The notes below the pieces were generated by a model, which made no database searches, had not been told where the DNA came from, and was given only the letters and a program-made list of their open reading frames with translations. A DNA stretch of 64,000 nucleotides from Batkoa obscura (Eukaryota; Entomophthoromycota; Entomophthoromycetes; Entomophthorales; Batkoaceae). The position numbers and the translations under genes are program-made. Below, piece after piece: positions 23,690 through 33,742 of the stretch. The stretch covers positions 248,001 to 312,000 of the forward strand of contig JASVEC010000008.1 in the NCBI GenBank assembly GCA_030770535.1. Reading direction: 5' to 3'. Each line of letters starts with the position of its first letter. Within the stretch, counting starts at the first letter, position 1.

Positions 23690-26285
23690 ATTTCAACAAT
23701 TAAAATAATTAAAAAGTTATTAAATGAAATTTGTTGTAAGTTGGTATGATTAATTTATATTTAAATCATAATTAAGGGAGTGTTTCTTTTTTAAAAAGTT
23801 TGAAACTTTGGGTTAAATTATAAATATCAAATGAAAAAACAATCCCTTACTTATCCAAGCTGATTAATTAAATTTAAAACTTTTATCCCATACCTTTAAT
23901 TCTAACCAATGATAGTGGAACTTAATAGCTATTCACTAATTATTAGGTGGCAACAAATCACTTGCCTTTATCAATTTAGAGTTTGTTTGAAAGGATAATT
24001 ACTTATTTTAGTGGAATCCGATAGTAAACAATATAACTATCTTAAAGAATAATAAAGGATGACTTGATTTTAATACCTAATAATTATTTTGGATTTCTCA
24101 CCCCTTATTGTACTCAAAATAGAATCGCTGCATTTATGTCCCCTTTATTTCCAAGGTTTCTTACTTTACTATATTTAGATCATCTTTGTAGTATTTTCAT
24201 TTTTACGATATTAATGACTACCTCAATAGTATCATTGTTGTTTCGCAGTATAATAAAATGGTCATATTATAAGTGCCACAATCTTCACTTTATCTATAAT
24301 AATATAATAGTATCCTGTTATAATGTCAATAAGTAGTAAAAGCTTTAATAAATTATACTTTATCCTTAAAACTTGTTATAATCAAAGAGTAAAGAAAGTT
24401 TACAAAATTTAGATACTAATTTAATTATTAACGTAAGTTTCTATATACGAACCGTCTTTGTACAGGTGTTATCTATTGTCAAGTAATCATAAAAGTAATG
24501 TTCTTTTAATATTAAAATTCCTTTATTTAAAATAGTATTGAAGACAAAAGCTATTAAAATAAAGTAAATAAATTTAAAGATAAAAATGACTATTTTAATA
24601 ATGAACGAATATTTATGGCTGATAGATCACTAAAGTATTATTTATAACATCGTTTTAATTTATGATTTACAATTCTTGTGTTTATTTCTTTTTTTACCTC
24701 TCCTTTTTTATTTCAATCAGCATAATCTACTAAGAAATTTTAAAATCAAGGATTTTAAATTGACAAAATCTATATTTTCATAAAACATGACTCAAGATTT
24801 TCAATTTAAAAATATCCGTCCCCCCTTAAAGCATCCTTAATAATCCTATATCAGTTCAAAGGCAACAATTTGTTCTTCGATTTCCAAGTATCTATCTACT
24901 CCTTATCTCGATCCTTTTCTATATTGTCTAATTTTACCCATACATGGTCGTTTATCCCCCTTGGGATGGTTACATATGTCCAGATGACTATTAATTCCAA
25001 GATTCTCGTCTTAACATCTTCCATTTTTAGAGTTTAAGTTACTGAGTTTAAATTAAATTTATAGTGGATGGTTGATTTATAAATAAAGCTGATAAATAGA
25101 AAAGTTTATTAATTTATTAAATAGTCTAGGATAAAGGTTATTTATTGGCATAGTGACTGTTCATGGGTATAAGAATAAACATGAGTGATAAAATAAGTCA
25201 TCATTAAAAATACGATGTTTGAAGGGTTAATAGGTAGCATGAATAAATGTTATTTATTAGAATGTCAATAGTTCGTAATGTACTTAACTATAATTATGGA
25301 TATAAGAGAAATTAGTGACCATAAAATATAAAAAATAAGGATAAAGATATAGTAAATATCTATAATCTTTATCATGAAGGGTATTATTATTTTGTTAAAA
25401 ATAGTTCAAACCTTATAACATTAACAAAGAAAAAATATGATTTCTTTATAAAGTATACAGATAAGTGTATTTTATTCTATTAAACGTACCAACAAAATTA
25501 AAAATATAATAACAAGACTGTCATAGATAGCTATTAAAAGACAATGATATGTAATCAGTGTTGTACACGTTTATTATAGCAATTTGCCTTCTATAAATAC
25601 TTAGCACCATCTTCTACTGCTGTTCACGTATTTTATAGCCGAATTCAGGTGTACAGCTCAGAGTATTCCTCTATTAAACCCATTGTATCCAGGCTAAAGG
25701 CTGCACTTTAGAACGTAAATAAGCATCAATTTTAAGATGATTAAGTAATTTTTTTACTCTCCTACTATAACCACTTACCTTTATATCTCATTTTCCTTTT
25801 TTTTTTAAATTTTATACCCATAATAAAATATTGGGACCTTATACTTTTCAAGATTTTTTTTCACTATCTTTTTTAAAAATCCTAATGTGTTATAAAAAAC
25901 GCTTAAGGGCTTAATTTATGGAAAAAAGCAAAAGAGATACCATGTCGTGGTGAATATCAGATTAGTTTTTTATATCTTGTAAGAGAAGTAAACCTCAAGT
26001 GGTCTCCCAAATACAAATACAAAGATTAAATCAGAGCCAAAATGGGGTATTTAGATAGGGTTTTGCTGTCCAAATTATTACTGGATAATTCTGATTGAGA
26101 AAAAAATAATACGCATAACCAGTTAATTCGCTATTCAATAAAAAAGCGAGAGCACTGATGGGTTTTTAAGGTTCCTCTTACGATTTTTGAAAAAAATCGT
26201 GTAGACATGTTTTGTTTTTGCTCAAATGAAATTTCAACAAAAAAGTACTTTTTATATTTGACTTTAATAAAGAAATGTTGTAGGG
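23690..26285. other. Gene-poor region
   Basis: About 2.6 kb with no intact gene. A possible decayed frame lies on the minus strand at 24838-25024 (starting MEDVKTRILELIVIW and then interrupted). A stretch at about 25960-26085, read on the minus strand, resembles the core of 5S rRNA. Both are described under the findings. Confidence 0.4.
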
Positions 26286-26625
26286 TGAGCATCTTCGATG
26301 GTCCTTAACCGGACTAGGTCATATTTAAAATGCTGTAGTCCTTATTGACGATGGCAGTGTATGAGGAACTTCTACTAATTTTACTATTAAACCAGGGGAA
26401 GCAATAATTCTTGCTAAAGCACCTTTTGACGTATTTTTACTTTTTGACAAATTTTCTATGAATGACAAACAATTTTCTTATGCTAGTTAGGATATTGGTA
26501 TTATTCTGGGCAAAATTGGTGATAAAGTAGCTATGATTGCAGAAATAAATATGCCTATCATTATATATATTGTTGATAAACATGCTAAGCATAAAAAAGC
26601 TGAAACCATCTTAGACTGCTTGTAA
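26286..26625 (+). pseudogene. Decayed profilin gene
   Basis: The plus strand encodes GLGHI, stop, NAVVLIDDGSV, stop, GTSTNFTIKPGEAIILAKAF-like sequence and then IGKIGDKVAMIAEINMPIII and YIVDKHAKHKKAETILDCL. This matches profilin in order: the GTG..kAAIigxDGSvWATSxxFxvxPgEA segment, the IYGKKG...vviVkTkqaiivgvYDe segment and the final VVEkLADYL. At least three in-frame stops break it. It looks closer to ordinary profilins than the intact gene at 16748. The N-terminal MSWQxYVD start is not recognisable. Confidence 0.6.
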
Positions 26626-26779
26626 ATTATCATATTAAGATCGATTTATAAGTTACTGTTTCTTTACATGTACTTTGGCTTATTTGAAATTTGTATTAAC
26701 TTTAACTTTTTTATAATAATGAAATGTAGTAAAAGTTTAGTAAAAAAGTTACAGCTTATTTAAGGTATAAAAACCTAAC

Positions 26780-27110
26780 TCAAGGTTTAATAGAACCCGC
26801 ATATACTTGATAAAGTTGTTGGATTTGCCAACCCAACTCTTTAAGTTCTTCTAATCTACTAAAATCAACCTCAAAGCCCTGAGTTGACATCACTGGATCA
26901 TTCTGGAATGTTCAAATAATAAGTAATCTCTATAACTAACTATAAAAATTAACTAACAAAACAACAAACTATACACAACAAAGCACACCCATTAGTCTCT
27001 TCCTCCAAAACTTTCCCTTTTCAATAAGCTCATTGAAAGGAACTAAAAGCCATTTAGTTAACCTAATTGACTATACTTCTCATCAATAAACTCAATTCCC
27101 ATTTTAAAAT
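26780..27110 (-). pseudogene. Decayed GST copy (minus strand)
   Basis: On the minus strand the end reads LGWQIQQLYQVYAGSIKP and a stop, closely matching the GST terminus FNRIQQLYQGYASAFKP. Further upstream KWLLVPFNELIEKGKF matches RDFLLPLDELVEKQEY, and NLYFKMGIEFIDEKY matches the preceding AYFNMTIEKF helix. Stops and gaps separate these parts, and the start exons are not found. Confidence 0.55.
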
Positions 27111-27933
27111 ATAGATTTGTAGTAGAAAATAAAATTTTATCACTTTTAGATGGGTGTTATTAATTAACTTGATAAATACTCAAATCAAAAAAAGCATGGA
27201 GTTATTTAGTTGGCAGCCAAGATAACTGATAAATAAAAGATCAATCGAAGATAAGCTGTTAGTAGGATAGGCCAAATTTCAGTATATGGCTTTGTCTTTA
27301 AAAGCATAAATAGACTGTCTTTTGGTGGCTGCTACTGGTACTTTTTATCATGTTTAATTGCTCAATGAAATATTATTGATTAGGCGTTTACTTATTGTGG
27401 CATATATTATTGTTTTAGCTTCAAGATCTATATCACAATGCTGTAAAGGTGGAGTTGCTGGCTTGAAAATGAAAATTCTCAAACAAATATAGTATTATGA
27501 TAATCTAATAGTGGAGCGATATTAGTTTTCATTCCATCGCTAGTAAAGCTCAACTATAATATAAGCAATGTTACATATTATCTTTTTCTCTAAGTGATAA
27601 AAGTAAAGATTGCTAAATCTAAGAATTTTTTATTATGTATTTTATAGATTTCCCTTCTATAACAATTTTAAATATATTTTTCTGTGCTAGAATCTGATAT
27701 TCATTATAGCTCTCATATTAAATTTTTATTTTTTGCTCTTATATTGATATGTAACTTAATAGCAATCAATTCAATAAGACTTATCAACATTGGAAATAAA
27801 TAAAAATAATTCATTATTTTTGACCATGAAAATATAAAACAAAAACTTACTATCATTAATTTAAATCACAGCTTTATTTAAAAATAACTTAGTTTAATTT
27901 AATTAAAAATTAACAACGAAAATTAAAAGCCAA

Positions 27934-28176
27934 TTCCCTCTTTGCTGTGTCTGTGGCCTGGTCCTTCATCGTACCTTCTATAAGATCAACTTTAAGTCAA
28001 TCTCTAGCTCCCCATTTATAGACCAATTGTTCTTGGAATGGGTCGGTCTATTCTAAAGCGAAAGTATGAATGCTCTTACAATTGCCCTACATTCTAAGAA
28101 AGGTCCTGAGTGGGTCCGCTCACTTAAACTGCTTTCTAGAGTCGTTAAGCTTTCCTCTTCTTTGAGGTTGTATTAA
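27934..28176 (+). pseudogene. Coding-like fragment, perhaps of an F-box protein
   Basis: This stretch is less AT-rich than its surroundings and reads FPLCCVCGLVLHRTFYKINF, then SISSSPFIDQLFLEWVGLF, a stop, then ALTIALHSKKGPEWVRSLKL. The pattern (VC..W/L....LY..I.F....F..F followed by ..VRSLxL) recalls the segment after the F-box in many fungal F-box proteins. An internal stop and lack of flanking frame suggest a relic. The assignment is weak. Confidence 0.3.
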
Positions 28177-29068
28177 GCCTTTAAATATTTTTTGAAATAA
28201 ATCCCTGCTAGGTCCTCTATACTTAGTACGTTTACAAAAAAATTAAAAGCAGATATATACTTTATTTGTGATTATAATATTAAAGGTCATAATAAACAAT
28301 TTCTTACTTACGTAACTTCGCACAATTTATATTGGGATATTTTCCAATTTATCATGCATACCAGGGGCGCAAAAAAGATGAATAAATGCAATAAGCAGTA
28401 ATGAAGAAGTAAGATGATAGTTGATTTCTGCATCTGTACCTTCCTCAAGTTTGAGGTTTTCAATTTTAATTATCTCAAAGTTTGGGAATAAGAATAAAAA
28501 ATACTTGAATCTTTAATTGTACCAGAAATAAAATGAATTATAATATGCTTTAAATATCCACATTCATAAAAATTTATTTTCTTATGATAAATGATAGTTG
28601 TAAACATTGGCAAAATTAATATTTTATTTAAACTTGAAAGGGTTCAGGACTTCCAAATATTTTATTTATAAATGAGAATAAAAGCAGACTGATAGGTATG
28701 AGCTACCATAAATGAGAGAGGGGTCGTATAAGGTAGAATTAGTTAATTAGATGAAAATACTCTAATTTATAGCCCCTACTTTTGATCAAGACAAATTGCA
28801 TTTAGAAGCCATAAATTACATTTTATAAAAACTATTCAAGGCCTGAAACAAGAAGTGACATCGCTATTTGGAGCAGACATATTATTGATAGATTATTGTG
28901 TACAAAATGAATAGATGGCCCAGAGGCTGTTAGATATGGAAAAAGCTTAGGGAAGGGGAGGGGAGAGGGTACATATACTTTCTATTTTATAATTCTTAAT
29001 ATTTAATCGCAGTTTCCTCAACATTCACTTGGGACTCTGTTTGTTATTAAATAGATTGTACTAGCAGT

Positions 29069-29174
29069 ATACGGGGGTGTTTTCTTTGGCTTCATCACTT
29101 TTTTCATCTTTTAAGCGCTATTTGGGTGGAAAATTTGTTAGTAAATTATTAAACACAAAAATACATCCCTATAT
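29069..29174 (+). mobile_element. Foldback MITE copy 7
   Basis: Diverged but complete copy; ends are ATACGGGGGTGT and ACATCCCTATAT. Confidence 0.85.
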
Positions 29175-29407
29175 AGTATTTCATATTATTTATTGATATG
29201 CTAAGGATAAAAGTAAAATACTCCATATTCAAAAATATTTATCAAAATAGCTGCTTAAATGCTTAGCAAAAAGCACCCAATATGAAGCAACGTGTCAAAT
29301 AAGTTTATTCAGTCAAATCAGCCTTAAAACACCAGGTTAAAAACTTCATTAAATAGTGTATAAATAATGAATGTGAAATACTATATAATTTTTTTATATT
29401 TATAAAA

Positions 29408-29962
29408 ATGATGAGAGTTCACGAGTTGATAAATAAACGAAATGGCGCTTTCTTGAATCTATTTATATGGAGGTCATTATTAGCTATGAAGCATAAAGTA
29501 AACAGTCCTACTTTACTCAAAAAGCTATAATATTCATTCATTTAGGGCATTGACTTTAACCAGGAAAAGTTCATATTTATTGAGGAAAACAAAAATACTT
29601 TGAATTTGAAGTATTTTTATTATGTCTTATTTGCGATTTATTATTACTGTACAAATGAAGCATTATGGGATAAAGTACAAATTATAAGCTTTGGTGATGA
29701 GGTTGTAGCTTACAAGGCATCAAAAGTAGCTGGTTACCTTGAAAATAAATGTTTGGAAAGCTAATTATTCCCAAAAGGTCGCATCCTTATCAATTATTTT
29801 ATAGAACGTAAAGCTAGGTTTTATCCTTTAGTTTATTTAGCAATGGCAGGCGTTTATAAGTCTCTAGAAACTGAAAGCAAGAAAAATTTATATATTAACT
29901 ATAAAACAGACCTTTTGGAGTTTCTAGATGAGCCTGCTGATAAATTGAATGTAATTCAAATA
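29408..29962 (+). pseudogene. Decayed GST copy truncated by a repeat
   Basis: The first exon ends WRSLLAMKHK before a GTAAAC donor, the second reads GIDFNQEKFIFIEENKNTLN, and the third contains ALWDKVQIISFGDEVVAYKA. A stop interrupts the third exon before LFPKGRILINYF. The frame then runs to about 29958, where it meets ATATGGGGATGTCC, the end sequence of the longer transposon family, and the C-terminal SDYLLFG exon is missing. The copy was therefore probably cut short by that insertion. Confidence 0.65.
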
Positions 29963-30010
29963 TGGGGATGTCCAAATTGGTTTCAGAATTTACTTAAAAA
30001 CTAATCCAAA
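29960..30010 (+). mobile_element. End fragment of the longer AT-rich element
   Basis: Begins ATATGGGGATGTCCAAATTG, as does the element at 57712, directly after the truncated GST copy. How far it extends is unclear because the following 400 bp is nearly pure A/T. Confidence 0.45.
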
Positions 30011-30445
30011 TTTTAAGTTTTTAAATTTATAAGTCTTTAATGTGTGTTAATTAAATTTAAAAAGCTTAAAGCTAAATAAAAAATTTAACTTAAAAACTTA
30101 TTTTTTTATTTTTTATTTTTTTAATTAATTAATTTCTAATTATATGCTTTGCACTATTTTTATTAAATGTTTGAAATAACTTTATTAAATGTCTAATAAA
30201 TATATAGTTTTTTCATTTTACTTTTTAGTAAAATAAAAATAAAATACAAGCTTTTATAACAAACTTCAAAATAAAATTTTTAAAAATTTCAATATAATAA
30301 AGAAAATTACATTATATAAACATTATAATTCATTTACATCAATTTTAACAATTATTTATAATAACCTAAAGCTTATGAAATTTTATAATAAAACAAAAAA
30401 AAATTATTAAAGTTTATTATTAATAATAATAAATTTAATTAAATA

Positions 30446-30552
30446 ATATGGTGATATATTTTTGTGTTTAACTATTTTACTAACAATTTTTCCGTTCAAA
30501 TAGCGCCTAAAAAATGGAAAAAGTGATGAAACCAAAAAAGACATCCCCATAT
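30446..30552 (-). mobile_element. Foldback MITE copy 8
   Basis: Complete copy with ends ATATGGTGATAT and ACATCCCCATAT. Confidence 0.87.
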
Positions 30553-30879
30553 ATAAAATTAGTGTTTTAAAGCAAACAGAAAACAAAAACCAACGGTAGC
30601 GTTATTATTAACTATAGCTTTAATATAGTTTTTTGATAAATATAAGAGTTTTAAATATAATATAAGTAAAAGTCAATATAGTTGTTTAAAAATAGTTAAA
30701 AATAATAAAATACTAATATTATAATCTATTATCAAAAGTATAAAAATAAGTAAAAATAACCAAATTAAAATTATTATACAATATTTATTTAATAATTTGA
30801 CTATTTTATTAAGATTTAATAATAAAAACAAGAAATATTTATCAGACAATATATACTAAATAAAAAAATAAAAAATAGT

Positions 30880-31283
30880 ATAAAAGTTGGTCTTTAGTGG
30901 TTGGAGTTAAAAGCAGTTTTTGCTTGATTAATTTGCCTTGAGTCGAACGGTCTTAGTTTATGTAACTAAGATAAACTTAAATTAGTAGGAATAGTGCGCA
31001 ATAGTCTATGAATTATGTAAAACAAATAAGATAGACAATACTACTGTAAAATCTATGTAAAATACTATAATACTTAGTGGTTTTATTAAAGGTACGATAT
31101 CAGGGAATAATTCAGTTAAAAAGCCTTGAGTTATTGTGTTGAGTGGTCTCTTTTATACTCCAACTTGGTGGCTATATGTAAGGAACATGATAACAGTTAT
31201 TTCTTATTATAGTTACCAAGTATGGTCATTAAAGCGTGGACAATAAGTTCTTTGAAATTAGGCGATAGAAATTCTCACAGCAA
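30880..31283 (+). mobile_element. Solo LTR, subtype A, partial
   Basis: A fossil LTR closely similar to the one at 18130 through the shared CCTTGAGTCGAACGGTCTTA block. It stops where MITE copy 9 begins, and its right end is not seen beyond the MITE. No internal retroelement sequence is present. Confidence 0.72.
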
Positions 31284-31386
31284 ATGGGGGTGTTTTTTTT
31301 GGTTTCATCACTTTTTCCATTTTTTAGGCGCTATTTGAGCGGAAAAATTGTTAGTAAAACTCTTAAACATAAAAATATATCCTCAA
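31284..31386 (+). mobile_element. Foldback MITE copy 9, inside an LTR
   Basis: Copy joined to the LTR at CAGCAA; the LTR at 18130 continues from the same point (CAGCAAATCAAAAC). The flanks here are AA rather than TA. Confidence 0.87.
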
Positions 31387-31455
31387 ATACAATCTAAGTT
31401 TCAAGTAATTTAGTATTAACTGTTTATCTGTTTCTTTATTCATAATAGTAAGATA

Positions 31456-31991
31456 GAATGGAGCAGTTTACATTCTATAACATTTGGTGGCGAATCTATA
31501 GCTTACAATCCATTGAGGGTAGTGATTACCTTGAAGAAAAATACTCAAGAAATTCATTGTTTCCAAACGGTTGAAACTTAACTACTTTGTTACTAAATGA
31601 CGAATTCATCTTTGACTCTTTGATTTATTTCCCAATGATAGAGGCTTATGAAACATTAGAAGATGAAGATAAAATGAGTTTTTGTGGCGCTTTTAGTGTG
31701 GGCTTCATGGGATATTACCAAATATTCGCTAATGACAAAAGAGAAATTCAACCTTTAATAGAAATCTTACTTTCTCCGTTCTGTGAAGCATTAGCTAAAC
31801 ACTAGTTTTTGATACAGGATAAGCTAAGTTGTACGGATTGTGCTTTATTTGGGTATCTTAAATCCGTTTAACCGATTTCAATTTCTACCTTTGATACTAT
31901 TATCACAAACCATAGAGACTCTGCTTTAAATAATTGATTGAATTTAATTAATAATCTTTATGATGGCTTCGCTGCTTCCTCTAAACCTTAG
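31456..31991 (+). pseudogene. Decayed GST copy
   Basis: Successive plus-strand frames read SDYLEEKYSRNSLFPNG, stop, NLTTLLLNDEFIFDSLIYF, then IEILLSPFCEALAKH, stop, and finally DCALFGYLKSV and LINNLYDGFAASSKP. These match the intact GST in order (VYLDTTYTNNPLFPYG, the long helices, DYLLFGHLKMI, IQQLYQGYASAFKP). Several in-frame stops and the lack of a start exon make it a pseudogene. Confidence 0.65.
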
Positions 31992-33176
31992 CCTCATAAA
32001 ATAAAATTCAGATTGTTGCAAGGCATAGAGCTATTATTACGTTTAATAGTCAAATATTTATAATCTTCTTATACGAGATACAGCCGGTTTTATTTTGAAA
32101 CTAAGATGTATGGCTACTTCTCGGTATTTTATAAATAAACACCCTAATCATATTAGTTTAGCACTAGGGATTTATTTACTATAAAAATTATAAAGTATAT
32201 TTTTATTATCTTGATCTCATGGTCACAGTTAACTTATTATATTGTTTTAATTGTTCTTTAATAAAATAACGATTTTTTTACTCTACCTGTTCTCTTATAC
32301 CGTTATTCAAATTTTTCGAACAAGCAGTATTAAATAAAGTAGACATTATGATTTTTCCTAATTGATTATCTATAATTTCAGCTCCTTAATTTATTATTTA
32401 ACTTTATTCTCTAATTTTTAAACCTTTTTTGAGACAATGCATTTATAAACTTCACAGATTGCTTGTTAAAAAAACTTGGAATAATTGAGGGCCCCGAAGT
32501 ATTTTTATCAATATAAGAAAAACAAAGGAAATCAAGAAAATATTGGTTGGAGGTTGATCTAAGTAGGATAAATGTAATTAGAGGACCAAATAGCCAGAAG
32601 GGGGTTCCAATTGCAATTTATCCGTTTTATATCAAGAGAATTGTATGAAGCATGTTTGGATTATAATTTATATAGCCCAGATATAAGGCAATGAAGCAAC
32701 GATACAAGGAGGTAAATGAACTATTTCATGAGAATTTGGAGTATAAAAAGTGTTTGAACTTCTTTCTGGTGTCTTGTATTTTTTAAAAGCTCAACAACTT
32801 AAATAAATGCTATAATTTTAACCTGTTACAACAATTAGAATACTAGTTCTCAGAGAAAAAATAGTTCCCCTAATATCATGCACTCTATATTCAAAGTAAT
32901 TATCATTTAACAATATTTTCAAGTTTAAAATCAGCAGACATTAAAAATAATATATATAAATTAGGAGCTTGGTCCAACAAGGCCTTATGATTATATAGCT
33001 ACATTACCAACTAGGATAACTATAGTAGTATATTAATGTATCTATTGGGTTACATTAAGCTTTTTGAGAGCTGTAGTTAAAGTTTTAATTTGCTTATGTA
33101 GAAGCAAAGCCGAACTGAATAGTACATATTTTATTTTATTAAACAAAGGGTGGTATAATTTTGTAGTTTTATAAAT
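31992..33176. other. Intergenic region
   Basis: No intact gene. A short stretch near 32540-32650 reads as a coding-like frame (KYWLEVDLSRINVIRGPNSQ and on to IAIYPFYIKRIV) flanked by stops; I do not recognise the family. Confidence 0.35.
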
Positions 33177-33490
33177 AAAAAGGATGGTGGCCCCTTTAGT
33201 CTGTTTGAGTGTAGAAGTACATTAGATTTGAATTGTGATGTGGGCGATTAGAAATAGTTCAAATGTTTTTATTTGCCATAATATATATTTTTGATACTAT
33301 ATTTTTCTGTTTGCTAAAACTATGAATAAACCCTTGAAATATTTTTTACTCAATTTTAAATTTATTTTTAAAGCATTTAAATAAATTGAAGTTCTGTTGT
33401 CAAAACATGATGATGAAACTACCCTTTATGGCTTGCCAAAGACTGTTGAATACCTTAGCTACTCAGGTCAAAAAAATTTATCCAGGGACG
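33177..33490 (+). pseudogene. Decayed GST copy (start and middle only)
   Basis: At about 33177-33240 the frame KKDGGPFSLFECRSTLDLN parallels the GST first exon (DRKGGKPFSPYSWRILMAL), and at about 33400-33470 HDDETTLYGLPKTVEYLSYS parallels GDEVVAYKASKVAGYLENK of the third exon. Stops intervene. Nothing of the C-terminal exon was found. Confidence 0.5.
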
Positions 33491-33742
33491 CTTGATAAAC
33501 ATGTACATCAGATGTGCGGGATTGTTAATATACCATTAAGTTTTATTTCATAGCATTTTTCTAACTCTATATACAGTATAAAATAAGTATTCATTTACTT
33601 TGCTAATTTATGCTTATTAGCTTAAACTTGTCAAACATGAAGGTTGTTTTTAACTATAAAAATACTATACCATGACAAGCAAAATAAAGTCATTAAAGAG
33701 CAGTTACAACTTCAATATAATAACAGTTGTTTATTAACAAGA

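Larger units (their letters stand above)
27111..29407. other. Gene-poor region
   Basis: Mostly AT-rich sequence without intact genes. It contains the F-box-like fragment at 27934-28176 and MITE copy 7 at 29069-29174. The rest shows no recognisable feature. Confidence 0.4.
30011..31455. other. Repeat-rich intergenic region
   Basis: Extremely AT-rich. It contains MITE copies at 30446 and 31284 and a partial solo LTR at 30880. No gene is supported. Confidence 0.6.

Noticed and set aside
24064-24336. A 90-residue hydrophobic frame upstream of the kinase gene
   Set aside because: It has no recognisable domain, its start codon is not ATG, and its composition does not stand out from the surrounding sequence.
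29960-30552. One continuous element from ATATGGGGATGTCC at 29960 to ACATCCCCATAT at 30552
   Set aside because: The right end belongs to a complete, separate MITE (copy 8), so the two ends need not be a pair.
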